Shown: in pieces, positions 36,696-46,648 of the stretch
Layout of the letters: each line of letters starts with the position of its first letter
Numbering within the stretch: position 1 is the stretch's first letter
Assembly (NCBI RefSeq): GCF_004353225.1
Contig: NZ_CP037934.1
Coordinates: 1,178,001 to 1,242,000, forward strand
Direction of reading: 5' to 3'
DNA: 64,000 nt
Origin: Marinobacter sp. JH2
GTDB taxonomy: Bacteria > Pseudomonadota > Gammaproteobacteria > Pseudomonadales > Oleiphilaceae
Position numbers and translations under genes: made by a program
Notes under the pieces: model-generated
Told to the model about the DNA's origin: nothing
Seen by the model: the letters and a program-made list of their open reading frames with translations, nothing else
Database searches by the model: none

Positions 36696-38369
36696 GTGGA
36701 ACCGTCGGACCCGGCCCGTGTCCGGCGCTGGCTGTCTGGGTTAACCAAGAGCAGTCAGCGCTGGATACGGGCTACGGTACTGGCCGGTGTAGGGGTTGGG
36801 CTGGCAACCATCGCACAGATGGCCCTGCTGGCCTGGCTGGTACACCAGGGCGTTATTGAGCAACACCCCCTAGCCGATCTTACCCTGGCATTCCTGGCGT
36901 TGGTGGCCGTGTTGGTGCTGCGCGCTCTTGGCCAAGGCTTGCAAACTCGCTTCGCCGCGCGCTGCAGTGAAGAAGTGCGCAGGGATGTTCGCCGCCACTT
37001 GCATCGCAAATGGCAGTCACTCGGGCCCGTGGCACTCGCCGATACTTCTGCCGCGTCGCTTACCCGGGAATGGCTGGATCACGTTGAAGCCTTGCATGGT
37101 TACTTCGCCCGCTTTCTTCCGCAAATGATGTTGTCAGTATTGGTGCCGTTAATGATATTGGCGGTCGTGTTCTGGCTGGATTGGCTGGCCGGCATTTTTC
37201 TGGTGTTGTCTGCGCCTTTGATTCCTATGTTCATGGCATTAGTGGGTATGGGTGCCGAGAAGGTAAACCAGCAGCACTTCGAAACCGTGAGTCGGCTTTC
37301 AGGGCAATTTCTGGACAAGGTACGAGGGCTGACCACTCTTCAGTTATTTGGGCAAACGGCTGAAGCCAGTGCCGCGCTGCACCAGCGTTCGGACCAGTTT
37401 CGCCTGATCACTCTGAAAACACTGAAAATCGCCTTCCTCTCCTCCGCAGTGCTGGAGTTTTTTGCATCCGTGGCGATTGCGGTGATTGCGATCTACATCG
37501 GTTTCGGACTGCTAGGCTATATCTCGTTCGGGCCAAGCTCTGAGCTTACGTTGTTTACGGGTCTGCTGATTTTGTTGTTGGCTCCGGAATTCTTTCAGCC
37601 CTTACGCACTCTGTCCCAGCATTACCATGATAGAGCTGCGGCCCTCGGCGCCAGCGCAGAGATTATGGCGCGCCTTGATCAACCAGCATCCCCTGCAACA
37701 ACAACCGGCTCGGCGGACACAACTGACACTTCTGTGATCGCAATTCATCGGGTGTCTCTGTGTTACGACACCGGCCCCGACGTTATCAGGAACGTCACGC
37801 TTACCTTCAAAAAGGGTGAAACCATTGTGCTGACTGGCCCTTCCGGTGGTGGCAAGTCGTCGCTGTTGCATATGCTGGCGGGGTTCCTTCGACCGGTTTC
37901 AGGCTCCATCTCGGTATTTGGTATGCCCGGCGGTGAACAACCGTTTGGTTGGTTGGGTCAGAAAGGCTTCTGGATTCAAGGCAGCTGGGCAGACAACTTA
38001 CGCATGACCAGTCCGGAGGCCTCAGACATTGCCATTGAACAAGCCCTTCATCAGGTGGGTTTGGCCGATCTGGTGGAACACCGGGAACAGGGTATCTACA
38101 GCTCGATTGGTGAAGATGGCCAGGGTTTGTCCGGTGGTCAGGCCCGGCGTTTGGGTTTGGCCCGAATTTTTCTCGCCGATTACGATTTGGTGATTCTGGA
38201 CGAGCCTACCGCCGGCTTAGATGCCACCAGCGAAATTCATGTACTGGAAGCCCTGCACAAACTGTCTGAAGCTGGCAAAACCCTGATTCTATCCACGCAT
38301 CACCAAGCCCTGATGACGCTGGCCGATCGACTGTTGATCGTTCATGACGGCGAGGTGAAAGATGCGTGA
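36696..38369 (+). CDS. cydD: Thiol/haem ABC exporter subunit CydD
   Basis: 557 aa: a six-helix ABC exporter membrane domain (about 20-320) and an ATPase domain with Walker A GPSGGGKSS, signature LSGGQARRLGLARI and Walker B LVILDEPTAGLD. Known role of CydDC: export of cysteine/glutathione or haem handling needed to assemble cytochrome bd. GTG start immediately after cydB; the 3' end overlaps cydC by 8 bases. Confidence 0.94.
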   Translation: MEPSDPARVRRWLSGLTKSSQRWIRATVLAGVGVGLATIAQMALLAWLVHQGVIEQHPLADLTLAFLALVAVLVLRALGQGLQTRFAARCSEEVRRDVRRHLHRKWQSLGPVALADTSAASLTREWLDHVEALHGYFARFLPQMMLSVLVPLMILAVVFWLDWLAGIFLVLSAPLIPMFMALVGMGAEKVNQQHFETVSRLSGQFLDKVRGLTTLQLFGQTAEASAALHQRSDQFRLITLKTLKIAFLSSAVLEFFASVAIAVIAIYIGFGLLGYISFGPSSELTLFTGLLILLLAPEFFQPLRTLSQHYHDRAAALGASAEIMARLDQPASPATTTGSADTTDTSVIAIHRVSLCYDTGPDVIRNVTLTFKKGETIVLTGPSGGGKSSLLHMLAGFLRPVSGSISVFGMPGGEQPFGWLGQKGFWIQGSWADNLRMTSPEASDIAIEQALHQVGLADLVEHREQGIYSSIGEDGQGLSGGQARRLGLARIFLADYDLVILDEPTAGLDATSEIHVLEALHKLSEAGKTLILSTHHQALMTLADRLLIVHDGEVKDA

Positions 38370-39963
38370 TCTTCGTCCGTGGCTCAACCTGATACTGCAA
38401 CGCCGTGGCCGCCTGGTCGTAGGCGCGCTCTTGCTTTTGGCCACGTTGATTTCGGGCATTGCCCTGCTCGCGTTGTCCGGCTGGTTTTTAACCGAAACTG
38501 CGTTGGTGGGCTTGTTGTTTGCAGCGGGTGTTCAAGCGTATATCAACCTGTACGTACCCGGAGGCGGCATCCGGTTTTTCGCCGTATCACGCACAGTAGC
38601 CCGCTACTTGGAGCGCCTGTATAACCACAACACGGTGCTGCAGCTTTTAACCGATATCCGCGTAGCGTTATTCGATCAAATGGCACAAGCCGGTCATCGC
38701 GACAGAGGCCGTCAGAAAGGTGCTCACTGGCTTTCTCGGCTTACGGCCGATGTTGATGCACTGGATACCCTGTACCTTCGCCTTGTAGCTCCTGCCTGTT
38801 TGGCCGCGTTGGTGGCATTGCTGGTGGTTTTACTGGTGTGGCTGCTGCTGAACCTTACCATTGCTCTAGCGGTACTGGCGTTACTGGCTTCTGCGTTCAT
38901 GATCGCCAGCTGGCTTTTGTATCGCAGAACCCAAACGCTTTCGGGCGAATTGAGTGGGCGCCAGGAGCACCTGCGCAGCGACGTCATTGAACACCTGGAA
39001 GGCTTTTCAGAGCTGACCGCCGCAGGGCGAATCGGAAAACACGCGGCGCTTTTAAAGCGGCAATCACTCGCACTCGACAAAGATCAGGCGGTGATCGAAA
39101 CCCGAACCGGCTGGCATTTGGCAATAACTCAACTATTGATTAACCTCTCCGCCGTATTGGTTCTCTGGGCCGGGTTTGCTTTATTTGAAAGCAGATCTGT
39201 CTCGGGCCCGGTGTTAGTTATGCTGCCCATAGTGCTGCTGGGCCTCAACGAAGTCTATGCCATGCTCCCGGATGCGTTTGGCAAACTGGGGGCAACGGTG
39301 GCGGCTGCGAGGCGCTTGAATGAAGAGGTTAAGCCTTCCACGGTAGAGCCGGCGATTTCAATTACCCACACCACGCTGACAGCCAAAGACCTGACCATTG
39401 GCCATCCCGGCGCTGCGCCGGTTATGACGCATTTCTCGCTGGCCGTACAGGCAGGCGAACGACTTGGTATTGTCGGCGCGTCTGGAAGCGGCAAGTCTTC
39501 GTTAGCCGATACATTTGCGGGGGTAACTCCCGCTCTGGCAGGAGAACTTCTGCGCCCACTATGCGCCTACCTGACACAAAGTACGGTGGTATTCGAAGAT
39601 ACCTTGAAAGCGAATCTACTATTGGGCAATGAAAAGGCCACCGACGCGGAGTTGTGGCGGGTACTAGAACTGGTGGAACTGGCAGAACGGTTTGCGCGGG
39701 AAGACGAGGGTTTGAACACCTGGCTAGGCAGCAGTGGCAACCGCTTATCCGGAGGGGAAGCCCGTCGGTTAGTTCTGGCTCGGGTACTGCTATCGAACGC
39801 TCCGCTGGTGATTCTGGACGAGCCGTTTACCGGCGTAGATGCCGATACCCGTACCCGAATCGCGCCACTGATTGACCGATGGCTGGAAGGCCGCACGGTC
39901 ATCAGTCTGGGGCATGGGCCGGAAGCTCTACTGCATTCCGACCACATACTGCACCTAAATTAG
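38362..39963 (+). CDS. cydC: Thiol/haem ABC exporter subunit CydC
   Basis: 533 aa: an exporter membrane domain and an ATPase with Walker A GASGSGKSS, signature LSGGEARRLVLARV and Walker B LVILDEPFTGVD. The last gene of the operon; the stop lies 5 bases from the convergent reductase stop. Confidence 0.94.
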   Translation: MRDLRPWLNLILQRRGRLVVGALLLLATLISGIALLALSGWFLTETALVGLLFAAGVQAYINLYVPGGGIRFFAVSRTVARYLERLYNHNTVLQLLTDIRVALFDQMAQAGHRDRGRQKGAHWLSRLTADVDALDTLYLRLVAPACLAALVALLVVLLVWLLLNLTIALAVLALLASAFMIASWLLYRRTQTLSGELSGRQEHLRSDVIEHLEGFSELTAAGRIGKHAALLKRQSLALDKDQAVIETRTGWHLAITQLLINLSAVLVLWAGFALFESRSVSGPVLVMLPIVLLGLNEVYAMLPDAFGKLGATVAAARRLNEEVKPSTVEPAISITHTTLTAKDLTIGHPGAAPVMTHFSLAVQAGERLGIVGASGSGKSSLADTFAGVTPALAGELLRPLCAYLTQSTVVFEDTLKANLLLGNEKATDAELWRVLELVELAERFAREDEGLNTWLGSSGNRLSGGEARRLVLARVLLSNAPLVILDEPFTGVDADTRTRIAPLIDRWLEGRTVISLGHGPEALLHSDHILHLN

Positions 39964-39967
39964 GCGT

Positions 39968-41206
39968 TTATCGGGTTTCCAGGACCTCGAAGGTCAGGCC
40001 AGCATTGCTGGTCAGGCGTTCATGGAGTTTGCCGTTCATGGCTGAGGATGGAGTCCAGAAACCGCCGGGCAACTCTTCCTTAATATCCAAAGCCAGACAT
40101 AAACCGGCTTCGCCCAGCATTTTTCCTGTTGAGCCGTAGCCCGGATCCCGGTCGCCCGTCACCTTGGTGATCATGGTTTTGCCATCTTGGGTACGGCCGA
40201 TGAAGCGAATATCGTAGAAGCCGGCTTCCTGTGCTTCCGGAGTCGGGCCTTCGCCTGGCTGAGGAACCAGTTTTTCCACCAGCCAACGGGTTGGTTTGAT
40301 CGCAGATGCCGTGAAAAATGCACCCAGCGCGGCCACAACACCATAAGCTGTCAGACGGCCCTTGGTACCCTTCCCTGTCATGATGGCTTCATCGTAGGTG
40401 AATTCTTTTCCGTAACGAGCGCCCTGCACTGCATTCGAGCGATGAACCACGCGGGTGTTAATGGCCCCCATAACAAACGGCGCCAACCAAACATCGAAGT
40501 CTTTGTCGAACTCTGCAGATTTCAAGCTCGGCTGACGTGTTTTGGAGCGATGCTCCGGCGGGCAGATTGAGAACGGGTTGGCCAGCTCTTTGCGCAGCTT
40601 AGGATCGGCACCCATTTCTTTCGCGATATTGATCATGGAAGCAACCGTGCCGCCAGATAGGCCGCCCTTGGCCACCTTTACTCGCATACGAACGTCTTGG
40701 CACGGTTCGCCAAAGGTTTCCTCGGCATTTTTCTGCAGGAACCAAACGCCCATATCGGATGGGATAGAATCGAAGCCGCAGCAATGCACAATGCGCGCGC
40801 CACTTTCCTTAGCCTGATCTTCGTAACGCTTGATCATTCGGCCGATCCACTGAACTTCGCCGGTCAAATCGCAATAGTCGGTACCTGTGCTTACACACGC
40901 TTTGATCAGGGGCTCACCATACAGCGCGTATGGGCCCACGGTTGAGATCACGAGTTTGGTTTGCTCGCACAGAGCAATCAACGCGGTTTCGTCGCTGGCA
41001 TCGGCAATCAGCACGGGCAAATCCGCAGCGCCTGAGCCCAGCGTAGCCTTCAGATCATTCAGTTTACCTTCGGAGCGACCGGCAATGGCCCACTTCACAT
41101 CACCGCCTACACCGTAATTCTTGGCGAGGTAATTGGTGAGTATCTGGCCGACAAAGCTGGTAGCGCCAAATACAATCAGATCGTAATTTGCCTGTGTGTT
41201 GGTCAT
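39968..41206 (-). CDS. Saccharopine-dehydrogenase-like NAD(P)-dependent reductase
   Basis: 412 aa. An N-terminal Rossmann domain (DLIVFGATSFVGQILTNYLA), the VISTVGPYALYGEPLIKAC and DYCDLTGE blocks, and HCCGFDSIPSDMG place it in the saccharopine dehydrogenase / trans-acting enoyl reductase family. In actinobacteria, relatives act in lipid synthesis; the bacterial substrate here is unknown. AAGGA precedes the ATG. Confidence 0.9.
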   Translation of the reverse strand: MTNTQANYDLIVFGATSFVGQILTNYLAKNYGVGGDVKWAIAGRSEGKLNDLKATLGSGAADLPVLIADASDETALIALCEQTKLVISTVGPYALYGEPLIKACVSTGTDYCDLTGEVQWIGRMIKRYEDQAKESGARIVHCCGFDSIPSDMGVWFLQKNAEETFGEPCQDVRMRVKVAKGGLSGGTVASMINIAKEMGADPKLRKELANPFSICPPEHRSKTRQPSLKSAEFDKDFDVWLAPFVMGAINTRVVHRSNAVQGARYGKEFTYDEAIMTGKGTKGRLTAYGVVAALGAFFTASAIKPTRWLVEKLVPQPGEGPTPEAQEAGFYDIRFIGRTQDGKTMITKVTGDRDPGYGSTGKMLGEAGLCLALDIKEELPGGFWTPSSAMNGKLHERLTSNAGLTFEVLETR

Positions 41207-41373
41207 TGCGTGTCCTTGTCTTTATTGGATTTTATGATGAAAACGATGGTAACAGGTTTAATCCTGCGTGTTACTTTCATCTTTTCATGAAAACTGCGTC
41301 TTTCCGGCCAATCGTTTAACAGCGAAGCAGGTTCAAACTGGTGCTACCTTAACAAATGCCTCGGAGGACATAC

Positions 41374-41703
41374 GTGACTGTATTCCTGGTTATAACGAGT
41401 TTCGTACTTGCGTGTATTAGCGGCCTTTTACTCTGGCAGCTGTTGGAGCAGCGCAAGATGATTGACCAAATGCTTGAGCGTGAAGATATATCCGCACAGC
41501 AACCCGACCCGGAACTTGCCATTGTCCTGAAAGTGAGCGACCCCATCGGCCTGGCCAAACGGGAATCAAGAGCCGGACGACTGATTGGCGACCGCTTACC
41601 GACCATGGCGACAAAAATGGTGTATCAGGAAGTTCTTAAGGAATTAACGAACGAACTGGAAGCGCGGGAAATTGATGTTGATATGCAGATTGAATACCGC
41701 TGA
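41374..41703 (+). CDS. Hypothetical membrane-anchored protein (109 aa)
   Basis: An N-terminal membrane helix (VFLVITSFVLACISGLLLWQLL) and a cytosolic or periplasmic alpha/beta region containing ELAIVLKVSDPIGLAKRES. CGGAGG lies 7 bases before the GTG at 41374, so that is the preferred start over the ATG at 41356. It is in operon with the next gene (11 bases). Function unknown. Confidence 0.68.
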   Translation: MTVFLVITSFVLACISGLLLWQLLEQRKMIDQMLEREDISAQQPDPELAIVLKVSDPIGLAKRESRAGRLIGDRLPTMATKMVYQEVLKELTNELEAREIDVDMQIEYR

Positions 41704-41714
41704 GGTAAGCCAAC

Positions 41715-42170
41715 ATGATGACATTAATAGCAACCGGTGTGGGTTTGACGTTGAGCGGCTATCTGCTGGCTGCAGGCTTCAAGCAGTCCGCCGATTCGCG
41801 TAAAAAACTGCGCATTCTTAACGCCAGTCGGCTACAGGCTCGTAGCCAGATTCAGCAAAAACGTATGGAGCTGCTGGAGGTACGTAATCGAGCCAAGCTG
41901 ATGGAAGATACGGTATCCGGTGGCACAACCGCAGTCGAGAAAGTGCACAAGGTGATTGCCAACACCACCTTTGGTTTGATCGACCGGTTCGCCAAGGATG
42001 AAGAATTCAAGAACACAGCCCGTAAGGTAAAGAAAACCCATCACGAGAAAAGTGAAAAGGTTTATGAGGTGGTGAGAACCACGAATCGAGCCGCGCACAT
42101 ACTGGCCGACAGCTTATTCATCGGTAAAGCTGAGAAACGCATCATCTCTAAAACAAAAAAGGCACCCTAA
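41715..42170 (+). CDS. Hypothetical membrane-anchored protein (151 aa)
   Basis: An N-terminal hydrophobic helix (LIATGVGLTLSGYLLAAGF), then a long, strongly basic, helical region (QARSQIQQKRMELLEVRNRAK...). It is unrecognised. It probably works with the small membrane protein 11 bases upstream. The stop codon is inside the following terminator hairpin. Confidence 0.65.
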   Translation: MMTLIATGVGLTLSGYLLAAGFKQSADSRKKLRILNASRLQARSQIQQKRMELLEVRNRAKLMEDTVSGGTTAVEKVHKVIANTTFGLIDRFAKDEEFKNTARKVKKTHHEKSEKVYEVVRTTNRAAHILADSLFIGKAEKRIISKTKKAP

Positions 42171-42183
42171 GGTGCCTTTTTAA
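42161..42183. terminator. Bidirectional intrinsic terminator
   Basis: GGCACC-CTAA-GGTGCC followed by TTTTT on the plus strand and preceded by AAAAAA. It can serve both the plus-strand hypothetical gene and minus-strand etfA. Confidence 0.85.
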
Positions 42184-42197
42184 TAGAGATCAGAAGG

Positions 42198-43139
42198 TTA
42201 CAGTGCCTTCTTCAACTCTTCTTCCAGCTGAGGAACAGCTTCGAACAGGTCCGCTACCAGGCCGTAATCGGCAACCTGGAAAATCGGAGCTTCTTCATCC
42301 TTGTTGATCGCGACGATCACTTTGGAGTCAGACATACCTGCCAAGTGCTGGATAGCACCAGAGATACCAACCGCTACGTACAGCTGAGGCGCAACGATCT
42401 TACCCGTCTGGCCTACCTGCATGTCGTTAGGTACGAAGCCTGCATCAACTGCGGCGCGGGAAGCACCTACGGCTGCGCCCATCAGATCAGCTACTTGCTC
42501 AAGCATCTTGAAGTTTTCGCCATTCTGCATACCACGGCCACCAGAGATGACGATGCCGGCAGAAGCCAGGTCAGGACGGTCAGAGGCAGCTTTCTCTTCG
42601 CCTACGAAAGAGGACAAGCCTGCATCTTTAACAACGTCGAGCTGTTCTACAGAAGCAGAACCGCCTTCGGCAGCTACTGGATCGAAACCAGTCGGACGCA
42701 CAGTGATAACTTTGATGCTGTCGCTAGCTTTTACAGTAGCGATGGCGTTACCCGCGTAGATCGGACGAACAAACGTGTCTTCTGATTCAACACGGATGAT
42801 GTCAGAAACCTGGGCAACGTCCAGCAGCGCAGCTACGCGAGGCATGAAGTCTTTACCAGTGGTACCGGCAGAGGTCAGGATGTGGCTGTAGCCCTTACCT
42901 ACTTCTGCAACCAGCTCACTCAGGTTTTCAGCCAGGAAGTGGCCGTAGGCAGCGTTGTCAGCAACCAGAACCTTGTTAACACCTTCTGCTTTAGCAGCGG
43001 CTTCAGCGACGGCGCCTACGTTTTCACCGGCAACCAGCACGTCGATGTCACCACCGATGGCCTTGGCTGCCGCTACAACGTTCAGAGTAGCCTGCTTCAG
43101 GCTGCTGTTGTCGTGTTCAGCAATTACCAGGATGCTCAT
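42198..43139 (-). CDS. etfA: Electron transfer flavoprotein subunit alpha
   Basis: 313 aa. It carries FAD and the ETF alpha signature in the C-terminal domain ([16 protein letters not shown], then [22 protein letters not shown]), with the [12 protein letters not shown] loop. It receives electrons from acyl-CoA dehydrogenases. Its ATG follows the etfB stop with no gap. Confidence 0.97.
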   Translation of the reverse strand: MSILVIAEHDNSSLKQATLNVVAAAKAIGGDIDVLVAGENVGAVAEAAAKAEGVNKVLVADNAAYGHFLAENLSELVAEVGKGYSHILTSAGTTGKDFMPRVAALLDVAQVSDIIRVESEDTFVRPIYAGNAIATVKASDSIKVITVRPTGFDPVAAEGGSASVEQLDVVKDAGLSSFVGEEKAASDRPDLASAGIVISGGRGMQNGENFKMLEQVADLMGAAVGASRAAVDAGFVPNDMQVGQTGKIVAPQLYVAVGISGAIQHLAGMSDSKVIVAINKDEEAPIFQVADYGLVADLFEAVPQLEEELKKAL

Positions 43140-43889
43140 TTAGATCACCTTCGCTTCGTTCTTCAGTTTATCAACCAGCTCAGCAACGTCAGCCACCTTG
43201 ATACCAGCCTGACGTGAAGCAGGCGCTTCTACCTTCAGGGTGGACAGACGAGGTGCGATTTCAACGCCCAGGTCAGCTGCACTTACTGTCTCGAGGGGCT
43301 TCTTCTTAGCCTTCATGATGTTCGGCAAAGAAGCGTAGCGCGGCTCGTTCAAACGCAAGTCAGTGGTAACAACCGCGGGCAAGTTCAGAGCAACAGTCAT
43401 CAGACCGCCGTCTACTTCACGGGTTACGTTAACTTTTTCGCCGTCGACAGCGACTTCTGAAGCGAAAGTGCCCTGTGCCATACCGCTCAGAGCGGCCAGC
43501 ATCTGGCCAGTTTGGTTATTGTCGGAATCGATGGACTGTTTACCCAGAATAACCAGCTTAGGCTCTTCTTTCTCAACGACAGCTTTAAGCAGCTTGGCCG
43601 CTTCGAGGGACTGAACTTCTTCGTCAGTCTCGATGTGGATACCACGGTCAGCGCCCAGTGCCAGAGCAGTACGGATTTGCTCCTGGGAGGCCTTCGGGCC
43701 AATGGATACAACAACGATTTCAGTGGCAACGCCTTTTTCTTTCAAACGAACCGCTTCTTCAACTGCGATTTCGCAGAACGGGTTCATTGCCATTTTGACG
43801 TTGGCGAGGTCAACACCGGTGTTGTCCGGCTTGACGCGCACCTTTACGTTGTAGTCGATAACTCGTTTTACAGCGACCAGAACCTTCAT
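43140..43889 (-). CDS. etfB: Electron transfer flavoprotein subunit beta
   Basis: 249 aa: [19 protein letters not shown]-terminus, AMP-binding region [18 protein letters not shown], and the beta signature [10 protein letters not shown]...[19 protein letters not shown] lies upstream of the ATG. First gene of etfBA, divergent from the ETF quinone oxidoreductase. Confidence 0.97.
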   Translation of the reverse strand: MKVLVAVKRVIDYNVKVRVKPDNTGVDLANVKMAMNPFCEIAVEEAVRLKEKGVATEIVVVSIGPKASQEQIRTALALGADRGIHIETDEEVQSLEAAKLLKAVVEKEEPKLVILGKQSIDSDNNQTGQMLAALSGMAQGTFASEVAVDGEKVNVTREVDGGLMTVALNLPAVVTTDLRLNEPRYASLPNIMKAKKKPLETVSAADLGVEIAPRLSTLKVEAPASRQAGIKVADVAELVDKLKNEAKVI

Positions 43890-44135
43890 AGATTCCTCGT
43901 TCTTCTACAATGGGTTTAATGATGCACAGTACTAAAAAGAGCGCCTGCCACATAAAGCATGACAATACTGCAGGTTAAAACAGAAGGGGTAATTGCCCCA
44001 TCCGACGCTCCAGGCCTGCGTTCACAGCCAATCGACCGGGTTGACCCGGCCAGGCAATGAGACGATACTAAAAATCGACTCAAAACACACGTTATTTCGG
44101 TGTATACGTACAATGCCAAAGGTAAGTGCAAATTT

Positions 44136-44153
44136 CAAACAAACGTTTGTTTG
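44136..44153. promoter_or_regulatory. Perfect 18-bp palindrome, candidate PsrA operator
   Basis: CAAACAAACGTTTGTTTG, lying 67 bases before etfD and about 245 bases before etfB. It contains CAAAC-N4-GTTTG, the pattern known for the TetR-type fatty-acid regulator PsrA of pseudomonads, which controls etf and beta-oxidation genes. Confidence 0.7.
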
Positions 44154-44220
44154 ATTTGTCAAATGCGTTATCCTTCGGAAAATAACATTCATTAAAGCTG
44201 TATGAGATGAGGAGACCAAC

Positions 44221-45873
44221 GTGGAACGCGAATCAATGGAATTTGATGTTCTGATCGTAGGCGGCGGCCCTGCGGGACTGTCGGCAGCCTGCCGAGTCAT
44301 GCAACTGGCGCAAGAAGCCGGTGAAGAACTGACTGTTTGTGTAGTTGAGAAAGGTTCCGAGGTTGGTGCACACATCCTCGCAGGTACCGTTTTCGAGCCT
44401 ACCGCTCTGAACGAACTCTTCCCGGACTGGAAAGAAAGAGGCGCGCCGCTGAACACGCCGGTGACCCGTGACGATATTTTCCTGCTGAAAGATCAGGAAA
44501 AAGCCACCAAGATTCCGAATGCTTTTGTACCCAAGAACATGCACAACCACGGCAACTACATCATCAGCCTTGGTAACCTGTGCCGCTGGTTGGCTGAACA
44601 AGCCGAGCAACTGGGCGTAGAGGTTTACCCAGGCTTCGCCGCTTCAGAAACCATCGTTGAAGACGGTCAGGTTAAGGGCATCATTACTGGCGACATGGGC
44701 GTAGCCCGCGACGGTTCCGAGAAAGACGGTTACATGCCCGGCATGGAACTGCGCGCCAAGTACACCCTGTTCACCGAAGGCTGTCGTGGTCACCTGGGCA
44801 AGCGCCTGATTAACGATTTCAAGCTGGACGAAGGCAAAGACCCTCAGCACTACGGTATCGGCATCAAAGAGCTGTGGGACATCGACCCGGCTAAACACGA
44901 GCCAGGCCTGGTTGTTCACACCACTGGCTGGCCTCTGAACGAGTCAGGCTCTACCGGCGGCTCGTTCCTGTATCACCTTGAAGGTGGGCAAGTGTATGTT
45001 GGCCTGATTACAGACCTGTCTTACAGCAATCCTCACCTAAGCCCGTTTGAAGAATTCCAGCGCCTTAAGCATCACCCTGAAGTGAAGAAATATCTGGAAG
45101 GCGGTAAGCGCGTAGCTTACGGTGCTCGAGCCATCACTAAGGGCGGCTACAACGCCCTACCCAAGATGAGCTTCCCGGGCGGTCTGCTTCTGGGCTGTGA
45201 CGCCGGCACTCTGAACAGTTCCAAAATCAAAGGCTCTCACACCGCCATGAAGTCTGGCCTGTTGGGTGCTGAAGCGGTATTTGAAGCTCTGAAAGAAGGC
45301 AAGAACGGCGAAGAGATCACCAGCTTTGCACAGCGTTTCGAAGACAGCTGGTTGTACAAAGAGCTTTACGCTGAACGTAACTTTGGCCCGGCGATGCACA
45401 AATTCGGCAACTACGTTGGCGGCGCAATCGCATTCGTGGAACAGAACATTCTTCGCGGAAGCCTGCCGTTCACGTTCCGTGATACCACTCCGGATTACGC
45501 AACCATGAAGCCGGCCGCCGACTGCAAACAGATCAACTATCCGAAGCCGGATAACGTGTTGACCTTCGATCGTTTGAGCTCAGTGTTCATTTCGAACACC
45601 AACCATGAAGAAGATCAGCCGATTCACCTAAAATTGACCGATCCGGATATTCCTATTCAGGTCAACCTGCCTAAATACGACGAGCCTGCGCAGCGTTACT
45701 GCCCGGCTGGTGTGTATGAAGTGATGGAAGCCGAAGACGGAAGCGGCAAGAAGTTCCAGATCAACGCCCAGAACTGTGTTCACTGTAAGACCTGTGACAT
45801 CAAGGATCCTTCACAGAACATTACTTGGGTAACGCCGGAAGGAAGCGGCGGACCAAATTATCCGAACATGTAA
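44221..45873 (+). CDS. etfD: Electron transfer flavoprotein-ubiquinone oxidoreductase
   Basis: 550 aa. It passes electrons from reduced ETF to the quinone pool. N-terminal FAD site DVLIVGGGPAGLSAACRV; central GIKELWDIDPAKHEPG and GWPLNESGSTGGSFLYH; C-terminal [4Fe-4S] cluster motif C-x2-C-x2-C within CVHCKTCDIKDPSQNITWV plus the upstream Cys in RYCPAGVYE. GAGGAG precedes the GTG start. Confidence 0.97.
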   Translation: MERESMEFDVLIVGGGPAGLSAACRVMQLAQEAGEELTVCVVEKGSEVGAHILAGTVFEPTALNELFPDWKERGAPLNTPVTRDDIFLLKDQEKATKIPNAFVPKNMHNHGNYIISLGNLCRWLAEQAEQLGVEVYPGFAASETIVEDGQVKGIITGDMGVARDGSEKDGYMPGMELRAKYTLFTEGCRGHLGKRLINDFKLDEGKDPQHYGIGIKELWDIDPAKHEPGLVVHTTGWPLNESGSTGGSFLYHLEGGQVYVGLITDLSYSNPHLSPFEEFQRLKHHPEVKKYLEGGKRVAYGARAITKGGYNALPKMSFPGGLLLGCDAGTLNSSKIKGSHTAMKSGLLGAEAVFEALKEGKNGEEITSFAQRFEDSWLYKELYAERNFGPAMHKFGNYVGGAIAFVEQNILRGSLPFTFRDTTPDYATMKPAADCKQINYPKPDNVLTFDRLSSVFISNTNHEEDQPIHLKLTDPDIPIQVNLPKYDEPAQRYCPAGVYEVMEAEDGSGKKFQINAQNCVHCKTCDIKDPSQNITWVTPEGSGGPNYPNM

Positions 45874-45893
45874 TACATTGTTTTGATATGACT

Positions 45894-45922
45894 AAAAAAG
45901 CCGGGAAAATCCCGGCTTTTTT
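45894..45922. terminator. Intrinsic terminator after etfD
   Basis: GCCGGGA-AAA-TCCCGGC with AAAAAA before and TTTTTT after. Confidence 0.92.
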
Positions 45923-45937
45923 GCGTCTTTCAGGCAT

Positions 45938-45962
45938 AAAAAAACGGCTCCCGAGGGAGCCG
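45938..45962 (-). terminator. Intrinsic terminator of the FKBP gene
   Basis: On the minus strand CGGCTCCC-TC-GGGAGCCG followed by TTTTTTT. Confidence 0.88.
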
Positions 45963-45987
45963 CTTTAAATCAACCTTTCGGAAGAGA

Positions 45988-46449
45988 TCAGTGCACGTGA
46001 CCGTGCTCTTGCTCTTCGTCAGTTGCTTCGCGAGCTTCTACAACTTCCACGTCGAAGTGCAGAGTCTCACCCGCCAGCGGGTGGTTAGCATCGATCGTGA
46101 CCGTTTCTTCGCTCACTTCAACAACACGAACAACCTGCGGGCCGCCCGGAGTTTGTGCTTGGAACTGCATGCCCGGCTCGATGGTATCTACACCTTCGAA
46201 AGCGGAACGAGGAACAGGCTGGACCAATTCTTCGTTAACTTCGCCGTAGCCTTCAGCAGGCTCTACGGAAACTTTAACCTGATCGCCAGCATTCTTTTCG
46301 TTCAGTGCGCTTTCCAGTCCACCGATGATGTTCTGTGCACCTTCCAGGTAAGTCAGAGGCTCACGGCCTTCTACACGGGAGGAATCAAGCTCTTCTCCCT
46401 GGTTGTTGGTGAGCGTGTAATGGATGGTGACAACACGTGGTTGGGCCAT
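45988..46449 (-). CDS. FKBP-type peptidyl-prolyl isomerase, SlyD-like
   Basis: A 153-aa cytosolic prolyl isomerase/chaperone with an FKBP core split by an insert-in-flap domain (PAEGYGEVNEELVQPVPRSAF, DANHPLAGETLHFDVEV). The short C-terminal tail has only two His (HGHVH), against the long metal-binding tail of E. coli SlyD. AAGGAG precedes the ATG. Confidence 0.93.
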   Translation of the reverse strand: MAQPRVVTIHYTLTNNQGEELDSSRVEGREPLTYLEGAQNIIGGLESALNEKNAGDQVKVSVEPAEGYGEVNEELVQPVPRSAFEGVDTIEPGMQFQAQTPGGPQVVRVVEVSEETVTIDANHPLAGETLHFDVEVVEAREATDEEQEHGHVH

Positions 46450-46648
46450 GTGATCTCCTTGCGAGTCGCAGTGACTATGTATTTAAAATGGAGGTAATCG
46501 AAAGGAACGTGAACAGCTGCACTGCACAGAGGGACTAACGACCACCGGCCTCGTTAGAGAGCCTGGCTCGATAACAAGAAAGAAACCACAGTTTAACAAG
46601 TGACAGACTGCGTTTTCTACCTTCTTTATGGAGACGGCTCAGGGCTTT

